A DNA stretch of 24,529 nt. Origin: Candidatus Falkowiibacteriota bacterium (GTDB lineage Bacteria > Patescibacteriota > Patescibacteriia > UBA2591 > JABMQE01). Positions 1 to 6,692 of the stretch are shown one piece after another. The notes beneath the pieces were generated by a model. That model was not told where the DNA came from. It saw only the letters and a program-made list of their open reading frames with translations, and did no database searches. Within the stretch, counting starts at the first letter, position 1; each line of letters starts with the position of its first letter. The stretch spans positions 1 to 24,529 of the forward strand of contig JABMQE010000012.1 of the NCBI GenBank assembly GCA_013203415.1, read 5' to 3'. A program made the translations under genes and the position numbers.

Positions 1-852
1 ATCTTCACCTCTGCCAACTATGTCACCATGCTCACTGTCCCCACTACCATCCTCATCCTCGGCTATCTTATTAAACTCGTCCGCCAAAAACAAATAACAA
101 TGAAACAATGTAACAATGAAACAATGGCCTCACGGCTTCATGGTTTCATGGCTCCTTTTTTGGTTTTAACAACATCTATCTCTATAGCAACAATCTATTT
201 AACACGTTCATATTCTGGCTACCTCGGCATAGCTTTTGGCATCCTCATTCTCGTCCTAATCTCATCTGCCAAAAAAAAGCTCAAAACAATCATCATCATC
301 ACCCTCATCATCTTCTCTGCCATCTTCCTTTACACTCAAAAAGACAACCCCAAACTCCGCGCCCTCACCGACTTGTCTGGCCACACTGCTATCCATTCTC
401 GCATCCAAATTTGGAAAACTTCCTTTGCTATCATAAAAGATAATCCGATTCTTGGCATCGGCCTTGGCAATTTCCATTCTGCCTATATTAAGTACCTCCC
501 CAAAACCATAGAAAACCCCCTCGAATATAATGTCATCAAACCTCACAATCTCTATCTCAATTTATGGCTGGAAACCGGATTATTAGGACTAATCGCTTTC
601 CTCTGGCTTATCGTTATTTTTTATAAAAAAACTACCTCAATTGAAAATTGTAAATTGAAAATTGAAAATTCCGCAGTCATTGCCGCGGCAATGACTGCGA
701 TTCTCGTCCAAGGATTACTCGACACCCCCTATTTCAAAAACGACCTATCTTTAATCTTCTGGCTCTTAATCGGCCTAACTATTATAAACAAAAAAGCGCG
801 TGAACATACCAATGAACATACCAAAACACAGGAGAAGTGTCAGAGTGGTTGA
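1..852 (+). CDS. O-antigen ligase / Wzy-type polymerase family membrane protein, 5'-truncated by the window edge
   Basis: The reading frame is open from base 1, so the start lies upstream; the ATG at 28 is probably internal. The visible 283 residues contain about four hydrophobic helices and the hallmark of the Wzy_C/WaaL family: the run SRIQIWKTSFAIIKDNP, then GIGLGNF, then HNLYLNLWLETGLLG, a periplasmic loop followed by a helix. Family members are inner-membrane proteins that join or polymerise lipid-linked glycan on the outer face of the membrane, which suits the glycosyltransferase genes downstream. Two odd segments are in frame: a CAATGAAACAATG-type repeat (96-151) and a TTGAAAATTG repeat followed by a 28-bp perfect palindrome (641-699). 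The C-terminus (QEKCQSG, stop TGA 850-852) is encoded by tRNA-Ser-like sequence, so the original end may have been altered. Family call is confident; ligase versus polymerase cannot be decided. Confidence 0.85.
   Translation: MFTSANYVTMLTVPTTILILGYLIKLVRQKQITMKQCNNETMASRLHGFMAPFLVLTTSISIATIYLTRSYSGYLGIAFGILILVLISSAKKKLKTIIIITLIIFSAIFLYTQKDNPKLRALTDLSGHTAIHSRIQIWKTSFAIIKDNPILGIGLGNFHSAYIKYLPKTIENPLEYNVIKPHNLYLNLWLETGLLGLIAFLWLIVIFYKKTTSIENCKLKIENSAVIAAAMTAILVQGLLDTPYFKNDLSLIFWLLIGLTIINKKAREHTNEHTKTQEKCQSG
96..151. repeat. Short direct repeat and imperfect hairpin in coding sequence
   Basis: AACAATGAAACAATG occurs at 96-110 and again at 112-126. It is followed by CATGGTTTCATGG (139-151), close to its inverse complement. 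It is translated in frame in a loop between two membrane helices of the ligase. Similar low-complexity repeats otherwise occupy spacers in this window. Confidence 0.6.
672..699. repeat. 28-bp perfect palindrome inside the O-antigen ligase gene
   Basis: Each half is CGCAGTCATTGCCG or its reverse complement, with no loop. It lies directly after an A/T-rich TTGAAAATTG repeat (641-670). It is translated in frame as the start of a transmembrane helix (AVIAAAMTA). It looks like an intergenic repeat caught inside a gene. Confidence 0.8.
831..852 (+). pseudogene. tRNA-Ser 5' fragment (acceptor strand plus D arm)
   Basis: The bases read as a class II tRNA start: acceptor strand GGAGAAG, then TG, then a D arm with stem TCA/TGA around GAGTGGT. 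By my alignment it matches the intact tRNA-Ser at 1874 in 16 of 22 positions. After the D arm the sequence leaves the tRNA pattern and becomes the promoter of the endonuclease gene; no anticodon arm with a Ser anticodon in a normal loop follows. If paired with the 3' acceptor strand at 1954-1960 it would give one A-C mismatch. The most likely reading is the displaced 5' half of a tRNA-Ser gene interrupted by the downstream element. Chance resemblance is less likely given the combined acceptor and D-arm pattern. Confidence 0.65.
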
Positions 853-878
853 CTAATATCTTATCGATTTGGTATAAT
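849..878 (+). promoter_or_regulatory. Promoter of the LAGLIDADG gene, built on the tRNA fragment
   Basis: -35 TTGACT (849-854), 18-base spacer, -10 TATAAT (873-878). The -35 box is made from the D-arm end TTGA of the tRNA fragment plus the next bases. The ATG at 887 begins only 8 bases after the -10, so the transcript would be leaderless. Confidence 0.75.
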
Positions 879-886
879 AGAAATAT

Positions 887-1873
887 ATGCGTATCATCTT
901 TAAAAAAGGTCAACAACATATATTTCTGAAAAGTATAAAAGAAAAAAATAATCTAACCTTCAATGAATTAGCGCTCTTTTGTCAAAAAAACCGACGCACA
1001 GTTAATGGTTGGTATCTCGAGGAAAGTTCAATGCCACACGATATTACCATTAAACTCGCAAAAAGGTATTCTATAAAACTACCGACTAATATTAAAATAA
1101 AAGCCGACTTCTGGTCCACCCGAAAAGCAGGAAAATTGGGCGGTATAGTAAGCTATAAAAAATATGGTAATCCAGGCACGACCAAAGGACGAAAGTTGGG
1201 GGGTTTCCACTCATTAACCACTCATCAAAAACTGAATACTAAATTCAAAACGAGAAAAAAAGTTATTTTACCGAAAAAAAATGAAAAACTATCTGAATTA
1301 GTCGGTATACTTCTCGGTGATGGAAGCATTAGTCAATATCAAATAGGAATAACACTCAACAGTCAAACAGATGCAAAATATGGAGCTTGGATGTCAAAAT
1401 TTATCTCGAAATTATTTAATGTGAGTGTAAAAAAGACTATTCGTAAAAAAAATACACTACAATTAACAATCGCGGGGATTAATATTGTAGAATATCTTTT
1501 GAAACTCGAATTAAAACGGGGTAGTAAAATCCGCAATCAAATTTCTATCCCCAACTGGATTAAAAGAGAAGACAAATTCGCTAAAGCATGCCTTCGCGGA
1601 TTAATCGATACTGACGGCTGTATTTATATTGATAAACATAAATACAAAAACAAAACATATAAAAACATATGTTTAGATTTCACAAGCTATTCAAAACCTT
1701 TATTAAACACCACGTATGAACTATTATCTTCTTTAGAACTATCACCGAAAAAATACAAGAAAGGTGTAAAAATAAGGAAAGAAATAAATGTGAAAAAATA
1801 CTTCAACATCATTGGCACTCACAACGACAAACATCTAAAAAAATATACTAATTTCTTCAAAAACAAGCCATAA
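887..1873 (+). CDS. Free-standing LAGLIDADG homing endonuclease with N-terminal helix-turn-helix
   Basis: The 328-residue protein has two LAGLIDADG motifs, LVGILLGDG (about 138-146) and LRGLIDTDG (about 236-244), with presumed metal-binding acidic residues D145 and D243. It should therefore act as a single-chain double-strand DNA endonuclease. Residues about 17-62 resemble an XRE-type helix-turn-helix, followed by a basic segment with two KLGG elements (83-86, 103-106). No extein flanks it, so it is not an intein. The gene is far richer in A/T than its neighbours (14 of 60 bases are G or C from 1741, by count). The start is set by the promoter, which leaves no room for a leader. The stop codon TAA (1871-1873) is immediately followed by the first base of a complete tRNA-Ser, and a tRNA-Ser 5' fragment lies just upstream. 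The inferred role is to cut tRNA-Ser genes lacking the element. Confidence 0.9.
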   Translation: MRIIFKKGQQHIFLKSIKEKNNLTFNELALFCQKNRRTVNGWYLEESSMPHDITIKLAKRYSIKLPTNIKIKADFWSTRKAGKLGGIVSYKKYGNPGTTKGRKLGGFHSLTTHQKLNTKFKTRKKVILPKKNEKLSELVGILLGDGSISQYQIGITLNSQTDAKYGAWMSKFISKLFNVSVKKTIRKKNTLQLTIAGINIVEYLLKLELKRGSKIRNQISIPNWIKREDKFAKACLRGLIDTDGCIYIDKHKYKNKTYKNICLDFTSYSKPLLNTTYELLSSLELSPKKYKKGVKIRKEINVKKYFNIIGTHNDKHLKKYTNFFKNKP

Positions 1874-1996
<123 letters not shown>

Positions 1997-2041
1997 TTTC
2001 AGCCATCACCTTAAAACCGAGATAGTTAGGTGTTTTAGAAA

Positions 2042-2076
2042 CGAAGTGTGTCACCCGTAGCTTTAGCGAAGGGTGG
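2042..2076 (+). repeat. Hairpin leader in front of the GIY-YIG gene
   Basis: CGAAGTGTG (2042-2050) is the inverse of CACACTTCG at 1963-1971. It is followed by CACCC...GGGTG (2052-2056 with 2071-2075), enclosing a small GC-TTTA-GC stem. It ends about 15 bases before the nuclease start and may be part of the mobile unit carrying that gene. Confidence 0.5.
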
Positions 2077-2091
2077 CAATATGACTAAAAT

Positions 2092-2355
2092 ATGTATTAT
2101 GTTTATTTACTAAAATTAAGTAATCAAAAAATTTATACTGGGTCAACTCCTAGCCTAAAAAGAAGACTCGAAGAGCATCGAATTGGAAAGTGCGAAGCAA
2201 CAAAAAACTTAAGGCCAGTTAAACTAATCTGGTATTGTGTTTTTCCGAACCGACTTAGTGCCAGACGCTTTGAAAATTATTTAAAAACCGGTTCAGGCCA
2301 AGCATTCCGAAATAAAAGACTAATCGCAAGTCAAACTCAGATCGACACCAAATAA
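2092..2355 (+). CDS. GIY-YIG nuclease superfamily protein (YhbQ/UPF0213-like)
   Basis: The 87-residue protein matches the small single-domain GIY-YIG family: YYVYLL at the N-terminus in place of GIY, KIYTGST about ten residues later in place of YIG, then SLKRRLEEHRIGK with the conserved Arg and His region, and FENYLKTGSGQAFRNKR at the C-terminus. Family members are small metal-dependent DNA endonucleases of mostly unknown physiological role, some of them mobile. The start at 2092 places the YVYLL strand at residue 2, as usual for the family. No Shine-Dalgarno is present. It follows a tRNA and paired hairpins. Together with the LAGLIDADG gene it puts two homing-type nucleases on either side of one tRNA. 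Nuclease family is confident; mobility is inference. Confidence 0.88.
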   Translation: MYYVYLLKLSNQKIYTGSTPSLKRRLEEHRIGKCEATKNLRPVKLIWYCVFPNRLSARRFENYLKTGSGQAFRNKRLIASQTQIDTK

Positions 2356-2370
2356 TTTAACAACATAACC

Positions 2371-2955
2371 ATGAAAAAAATAAATCCCCTAAAAATCATC
2401 CAAAAATACTACAATCCAAATTCTGAAACTTATGAAATTTTAGTCACCCACTCGAAACTAGTTACTAAAAAAGCTTTAGAAATTGCAAAAAACGTCAAAC
2501 ACTTAAACCCCGATACCCAGTTTATCAAAGAATCTTGTATGCTTCACGATATTGGCATTTTTCAAACCCGTGCTCCTGGAATCGATTGTCATGGAAAACA
2601 TCCTTATATCACCCATGCTTTCCTTGGCGCAAAAATCTTAAGAAAAGAAGGTCTCCCTCGCCACGCTCGCGCTTGTGAGAAACACATCGGAATTGGCTTA
2701 TCTATTTCCGAAATAAAAAAACAAAAACTCCCTCTTCCCAAAAAAAACATGAGCCCAAAAACTATTGAAGAAAAAATTATCTGTTTTGCTGATATGTTTT
2801 ACTCTAAAACCCCAAGTATCTTAACCAAAGAAAAAACAATACCTCAAATCAAAAAATCCATTGCCAAATTCGGCGCCCAAAAGGTCCGTAAATTTGAACG
2901 CTGGTGTAAGCTTTTCAAAATCAAACCTTCCCTTCCCTCCCAAAATCCCTTATAA
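2371..2955 (+). CDS. HD-domain metal-dependent phosphohydrolase
   Basis: The 194-residue soluble protein shows the HD-superfamily pattern: H27 (VTHSKLV), the HD pair H59-D60 (CMLHDIGIF), further histidines at H82 and H105, and a distal aspartate D141 (CFADMFYSK). These residues usually hold one or two metal ions. Family members hydrolyse nucleotides, (p)ppGpp or tRNA 2',3'-cyclic phosphate ends; the substrate cannot be read here. There is no signal peptide or membrane segment, so it is cytoplasmic. The gene starts 15 bases after the GIY-YIG gene and ends 44 bases before galU, all on one strand. No Shine-Dalgarno precedes the ATG. Confidence 0.85.
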   Translation: MKKINPLKIIQKYYNPNSETYEILVTHSKLVTKKALEIAKNVKHLNPDTQFIKESCMLHDIGIFQTRAPGIDCHGKHPYITHAFLGAKILRKEGLPRHARACEKHIGIGLSISEIKKQKLPLPKKNMSPKTIEEKIICFADMFYSKTPSILTKEKTIPQIKKSIAKFGAQKVRKFERWCKLFKIKPSLPSQNPL

Positions 2956-2999
2956 TAAAACTAACAACTCTATCAACAATTAATAATTAACTATCAGCT

Positions 3000-3869
3000 A
3001 TGAAAATAACCAAAGCCGTCATCCCCGCCGCTGGCTTCGGCACTCGTTTTCTTCCAGCCACAAAATCCACTCCAAAAGAGATGCTTCCTATTTTAGATAA
3101 ACCGGTTATCCAATATATTGTGGAGGAAGCTGTCGCCTCTGGCATAAAAGATATTGTCTTTATTGTTTCGAATGGCAAAGAAACTTTAGAAAGCCATTTT
3201 GATGTTAACTTCGAAATAGAACAAAAATTAATCGAGGCCGAAAAAAAGGACTTCCTGCGTGAAGTCCGCAAAATCTCCCGCCTCGCCAACTTTGTCTATA
3301 TTCGCCAAGATATTTACAACACTTATGGCAATGGTGCTGCTGTCCTTTGCGCTAAACCAGTTGTTAAAAACGAACCCTTCGCTGTTCTTTGGGGCGACAA
3401 TATTGTTGATGCTAAAATCCCTCGCTTAAAACAAATCTTAAAAGTTTTTAACAAATATGGAAATCCTGTCTTAGCTGCTGATGAAACCGACGACGAAGGC
3501 ACCAAAAAATACGGCATTGCCGAGGGTCCCGAAGTTTCTAAAAATGTTATTAAAGCCAAAAAAATTATGGAAAAACCAGGGCCAAAAAAAACCAAATCCC
3601 GTCTTGCCATCAAGGGTGGTTATGCCTTAACCCCTGATATTATTCCTATCCTGGAAAAAACTCGCCGCGGTAGAGGCAACGAAATCTGGCTCACTGATGC
3701 TATTGCCGCTCTCTTAAAAAAACGTCCCATCTATGTCTGCAAAGTGGATGGCAAGGTCTACGATACTGGTTATCCTCTTGGCTGGCTCCAAACCAATGTC
3801 GACTATGCCCTAAAACGCAAAGATATCGGCCCGGACTTCAAAAAATACCTAAAAAATCTCAACATCTAA
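3000..3869 (+). CDS. galU: UTP-glucose-1-phosphate uridylyltransferase
   Basis: GalU makes UDP-glucose from UTP and glucose-1-phosphate in the cytoplasm, the donor for glycan synthesis and, with a GalT, the route to UDP-galactose. The 289 residues fit the usual bacterial GalU length. The N-terminus carries the nucleotide-binding signature AVIPAAGFGTRFLPATK followed by PKEMLPILDKPVIQYIVEEA. Downstream are the DNI motif in LWGDNIVDAK, the KGGYALTPDI region (family G-RY-L) and EIWLTDAI. The C-terminal KVDGKVYDTGYPLGWLQTNV is also typical. The ATG lies after an A/T-rich spacer without a Shine-Dalgarno. It fits with galT near 19715 and the glycosyltransferases. A thymidylyltransferase (RmlA) is unlikely because the signature is GalU-type. 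Confidence 0.95.
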   Translation: MKITKAVIPAAGFGTRFLPATKSTPKEMLPILDKPVIQYIVEEAVASGIKDIVFIVSNGKETLESHFDVNFEIEQKLIEAEKKDFLREVRKISRLANFVYIRQDIYNTYGNGAAVLCAKPVVKNEPFAVLWGDNIVDAKIPRLKQILKVFNKYGNPVLAADETDDEGTKKYGIAEGPEVSKNVIKAKKIMEKPGPKKTKSRLAIKGGYALTPDIIPILEKTRRGRGNEIWLTDAIAALLKKRPIYVCKVDGKVYDTGYPLGWLQTNVDYALKRKDIGPDFKKYLKNLNI

Positions 3870-3880
3870 AACAATAAATC

Positions 3881-3918
3881 AATATCAGCCAGCGGGCTGA
3901 CCAGCCTCTGGCTGGAAT
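3881..3918 (+). repeat. Twin-hairpin intergenic repeat, copy 1
   Basis: CAGCC-AGCG-GGCTG (3886-3899) is followed directly by CCAGCC-TCT-GGCTGG (3901-3915). The whole 38-base unit matches 19661-19698 at 36 positions. Both differences fall in the first loop (AGCG versus ATCA), so the stems are preserved. Confidence 0.85.
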
Positions 3919-3942
3919 CAATAAATTAATAAATTAATTCAC

Positions 3943-5289
3943 ATGAAACCCAAACTAACTATAATCATCCTCCTCCTAGCAGCTCTCATCACCTCCGCCT
4001 TTTCCTGTCGTTGCACCCCTCCCGAAGTCACCGAAAAAATAGAGCCCCTAGAACTCACTTGGTGGCGCGCTTGGGATTCTTCTGATGACGTCGCCGATAT
4101 CATCAACGCCTACCAACAGCTTCATCCCCACATCACCATCACCTACAAAAAACTCCGATACGAAGAATACGAAAACGCTCTTCTTAACGGCTGGGCCAGA
4201 GACCAAGGCCCTGACATTTTTTCCCTTACCAATACCTGGATTAGAAAATACCAAGACCAAATTTCCCTCCCTCCGGAAAAAACCGGCATCCCCAGGATTA
4301 TTGTTTCCGGCCCCTCTTTTAGGCAAACCACCAAAATTGTTATCCAAACCCTAAACTTTCCTACTGCCCAAGACATAAAAAAGGACTTTGTCTCTCCTGT
4401 TTATGATGATGCTGTGGTTGACGGCCAAGTTCTTGCTCTCCCTCTTGCCGCCGACACCATGGCTCTATACTATAACCGCGACCTTCTTGATAAAGCCAAC
4501 ATCCCCAACCCCCCTGCCACTTGGCTCGAGTTCAAAGACGCCGTAGAAAAACTCACTCTCATAGACAACGAACTTCAAATCGTCCAATCCGGCGCCGGCA
4601 TTGGCACTGCCAAAAATGTTACCCGCTCAACCGATATCCTTTCCCTTCTTATGCTTCAAAACAATGTCTCTCTTCCAGACATAGACAAACCCTCAAAAAC
4701 CGAAAGTAATTATTACCCCGGCATCGAGGCCTTAGAATTTTATACCGATTTCGCCGACCCAAACAAAGAAATCTATACTTGGAATGGGGGCCAGCCAAAC
4801 TCCTTGGATGCTTTTATTAGCGGCCGTTCGGCTATGTTTTTCGGCTATGCCTACCATCTCCCAACCATCAAAGCCCGTGCTCCTAAACTCAATTTCGAAA
4901 TCAGCCCCATGGTTCAAATTTCCCGCAACCAAAACGTTGTCGCCAACACCGCCAACTACTGGGTCGAATCCGTCTCCAAAAAAAGCGAGCATCCCGAAGA
5001 GGCCTGGGACTTCCTTTTGTTTGCCACTACCGGCGAAGTCGTTAAGGACTATCTGGAAAAAACCAAAAAACCTACCGCTCTTCGCTCTCTTGTTAACGAA
5101 CAAAAAAAAGACCCCGACCTATCTGCCTTTACTTCCCAGCTCCTAACCGCTAAAAGCTGGTACCAAGGCAAGGACTTTAACAAAGTCGAGGATATCTTCG
5201 CCGAAATGATTGATTCTGTAGTAACCGGCCAAAACACTTCCCAAAAAGCGGCCCAAACCGCTACCCAAAAAATAAAACAAACATACTAA
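3943..5289 (+). CDS. Extracellular solute-binding lipoprotein (ABC sugar-binding type, family 1)
   Basis: The 448 residues match MalE/UgpB-like binding proteins in length and layout. The start of the mature part has WWRAWDSSDDVADIINAYQ and ITYKKLRYEEYENAL. A middle segment has LALPLAADTMALYYNRDLLDKA with PPATWLEFKDAV. A later segment has GRSAMFFGYAYHLP, and SEHPEEAWDFLLFATT lies near the end. The N-terminus is a signal peptide with a possible lipidation cysteine at C22 or C24 (SAFSCRC); the lipobox is imperfect. It should sit on the outer face of the membrane and bind a sugar or oligosaccharide. No ABC permease or ATPase gene lies in the window, so it is an orphan here. It could instead have been retained as a surface binding protein. 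No Shine-Dalgarno. Confidence 0.88.
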   Translation: MKPKLTIIILLLAALITSAFSCRCTPPEVTEKIEPLELTWWRAWDSSDDVADIINAYQQLHPHITITYKKLRYEEYENALLNGWARDQGPDIFSLTNTWIRKYQDQISLPPEKTGIPRIIVSGPSFRQTTKIVIQTLNFPTAQDIKKDFVSPVYDDAVVDGQVLALPLAADTMALYYNRDLLDKANIPNPPATWLEFKDAVEKLTLIDNELQIVQSGAGIGTAKNVTRSTDILSLLMLQNNVSLPDIDKPSKTESNYYPGIEALEFYTDFADPNKEIYTWNGGQPNSLDAFISGRSAMFFGYAYHLPTIKARAPKLNFEISPMVQISRNQNVVANTANYWVESVSKKSEHPEEAWDFLLFATTGEVVKDYLEKTKKPTALRSLVNEQKKDPDLSAFTSQLLTAKSWYQGKDFNKVEDIFAEMIDSVVTGQNTSQKAAQTATQKIKQTY

Positions 5290-5290
5290 C

Positions 5291-5364
5291 ACCCGTCGTC
5301 TCTATCATCCGTCCCCCGTCGTCTCCATCACCCGTAAATGTAGAGACGCAATATTTTGCGTCTC
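5291..5364 (+). repeat. Degenerate CCGTCGTCTC repeats and a 9-bp hairpin
   Basis: CCGTCGTCTC occurs twice (from 5293 and from 5316). GAGACGCAA (5343-5351) pairs with TTGCGTCTC (5356-5364) over a TATT loop. More CCGTC/ATCCGTC units follow up to about 5394. It may end transcription of the binding-protein gene only weakly, as no T-run follows. Confidence 0.6.
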
Positions 5365-5421
5365 CGTCGTCTGTCACCTGTCATCCGTCATCCGGTTTAT
5401 AGTTATCCACATCTAAAATAT

Positions 5422-5451
5422 TTGACCTCAAAGGGTAAAAATAAGTATAAT
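5422..5451 (+). promoter_or_regulatory. Promoter of the pilin gene cluster
   Basis: -35 TTGACC (5422-5427), 18-base spacer, -10 TATAAT (5446-5451). It gives a leader of about 50 bases before the ATG at 5509. A perfect DnaA-box-like TTATCCACA lies just upstream (5403-5411). Confidence 0.75.
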
Positions 5452-5508
5452 ATATATAGACAACTTAAATAACCGTGTTTAACTAACTAAAACTTAAAAG
5501 TAAAAACT

Positions 5509-6102
5509 ATGAAGATTTCCAAAAAAACGATTTTCGCAGTCGTCATCGGTTTATCCCTTCTTGCCCTGGTCATCACCCCGGCTCTTGCCCAGCCCGATAT
5601 TGGTGTTGGACTGGAAGATGTCCAGACCCAAACTCAGTACTCCGACCAAGAGTTAACAGTCACCATTGGCAAAATCATCAAGCTCGTCCTTGGGTTTCTA
5701 GGCCTTATCGCCTTAATCCTCTTTATTGTTGGTGGTTTCAAATGGATGACTTCCGGCGGCAACGAAGAAAACATCTCCGAAGCTAAAAAATTGATGAGCG
5801 CCGCTATTGTCGGTCTTTTCATCATCATCATCGCCTACGCCGCCACTACCTTTATCATCAACCGTCTTACCGGAACCGTAGCTAGCTCCTGCGAAACCGG
5901 CCAGGTTAGATGTGTTGAAAAAGGTGTTGCTAAAACAATCGCTAATGGTGGAGTAACCGGCAAGTATATCGAATGCGTTGATGAGGTCTGGGATGTATCC
6001 ACCAGAAACTCCTGCGGCGTAAATTCTGGCGGCGGTCCTGCCAAAATCTGTGAAGTCGGTAGAATAGCTGCTAATATTACTGGCTTGGGCTGCGTCCAAT
6101 AA
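5509..6102 (+). CDS. T4SS pilin-like protein with cysteine-rich C-terminal extension
   Basis: The 197-residue precursor has a signal peptide ending at ALA-Q (after residue 27). Two hydrophobic helices follow, LVLGFLGLIALILFIVGGF and SAAIVGLFIIIIAYAATTF, separated by a short loop WMTSGGNEENISEAKK. That layout is the VirB2/TrbC-like pilin form common in CPR genomes. Unlike its two neighbours it has an additional region of about 80 residues with six cysteines after the second helix. Those could form disulphides outside the membrane. It is the first gene behind the promoter at 5422, and a 12-bp hairpin follows it. The likely role is a subunit of a membrane or surface filament or secretion complex. 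No assembly ATPase is present in the window to confirm this. Confidence 0.8.
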   Translation: MKISKKTIFAVVIGLSLLALVITPALAQPDIGVGLEDVQTQTQYSDQELTVTIGKIIKLVLGFLGLIALILFIVGGFKWMTSGGNEENISEAKKLMSAAIVGLFIIIIAYAATTFIINRLTGTVASSCETGQVRCVEKGVAKTIANGGVTGKYIECVDEVWDVSTRNSCGVNSGGGPAKICEVGRIAANITGLGCVQ

Positions 6103-6128
6103 AAAAATATCACAAAAATATCACCAAT

Positions 6129-6164
6129 CCCAGCTACCCATACTCTTTGGTTTGGGTAGCTGGG
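6129..6164 (+). terminator. Stem-loop after the first pilin gene
   Basis: CCCAGCTACCCA (6129-6140) pairs perfectly with TGGGTAGCTGGG (6153-6164) over a 12-base loop. Only TATATT follows, so it may be an attenuating or mRNA-stabilising hairpin rather than a full terminator. Confidence 0.6.
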
Positions 6165-6223
6165 TATATTATAAATAACTCCTGCTAAAAGCAGGCCTAT
6201 AATTAATCTCTAAACAAAATCTC

Positions 6224-6643
6224 ATGCCTAAAAAAGCGTTAAAAATTTTCCTGTTTGTATTTCTAGTCGTTTTTTCCCTAAATATCCTCCTCTCTCTTCC
6301 TGCAAGTGCGCAAGTAGACACAAACACCTGGCAGAATAAACTCGACACTACTGCCGGCGGCTCCACTGGCTACAACATTGAACAAAAAAACCTCGAGGCA
6401 ACTGTCGGCCAAATTATCAAGCTTGTCCTTAGTTTCCTGGGTATCATCCTCTTAATCTTTATCATTTACGGTGGTTTCCTTTGGATGACTTCTAGCGGCG
6501 AGGAAGAAAAAGTGGAAAAAGCCAAAAAAATCATCTCCTCTGCTGCCATCGGCGTCCTAATTGTTATTGTTGCCTACACCATCACTTACTTTGTCTTGCT
6601 AAGCATCACCAATGTTTCCATGCAAGCTGTTGGCGCCAGCTAA
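6224..6643 (+). CDS. T4SS pilin-like protein, second tandem copy
   Basis: The 139-residue precursor has a signal peptide ending ASA-Q (after residue 29), then helix 1 IIKLVLSFLGIILLIFIIYGGF and helix 2 AAIGVLIVIVAYTITYFVL. They are joined by WMTSSGEEEKVEKAKK. That loop, with a GGF-WMTS turn and an acidic/lysine run, is shared with the genes on both sides, so the three arose by tandem duplication. There is no cysteine-rich tail. Start: ATG at 6224 preceded by AATCTC, with no Shine-Dalgarno. It ends with TAA at 6641-6643, which is also the first base triplet of a direct repeat/palindrome unit. Confidence 0.82.
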   Translation: MPKKALKIFLFVFLVVFSLNILLSLPASAQVDTNTWQNKLDTTAGGSTGYNIEQKNLEATVGQIIKLVLSFLGIILLIFIIYGGFLWMTSSGEEEKVEKAKKIISSAAIGVLIVIVAYTITYFVLLSITNVSMQAVGAS

Positions 6644-6679
6644 CTACTGAATTAACTACTGAATTAATTCAGTAGTTAA
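6641..6679. repeat. Direct repeat plus 28-bp perfect palindrome between pilin genes
   Basis: TAACTACTGAAT is repeated head to tail (6641-6652, 6653-6664). From 6652 to 6679 the sequence is a perfect palindrome with half-site TTAACTACTGAATT, followed by AATTTTAATC. It begins with the stop codon of the second pilin gene and ends 13 bases before the third. Confidence 0.85.
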
Positions 6680-6692
6680 TTTTAATCACATC

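Noticed and set aside
853..1873. Group I intron in a tRNA gene carrying the LAGLIDADG gene
   Set aside because: Only about 34 bases lie between the tRNA fragment and the ATG, and none between the stop codon and the intact tRNA, so there is no space for a group I catalytic core. The downstream tRNA is complete by itself.
1856..1873. Bases GCCA before the endonuclease stop as a leftover tRNA 3' end
   Set aside because: Only four bases match. The preceding sequence shows no T arm or acceptor strand, and it encodes the protein C-terminus.
887..1873. Intein
   Set aside because: No extein sequence or splicing blocks flank the endonuclease; it starts with its own promoter and stops before a tRNA.
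4048..5237. Several antisense and out-of-frame open frames in the solute-binding protein gene
   Set aside because: They are shadows of one well-supported coding frame with biased codon use; none has start signals or domain features.
5291..5394. CRISPR array
   Set aside because: The CCGTCGTCTC units are short, unevenly spaced and have no constant-length spacers; there are no cas genes nearby.
5403..5411. Replication origin
   Set aside because: A single DnaA-box-like site without a cluster, without dnaA or dnaN nearby and without a clear unwinding element.
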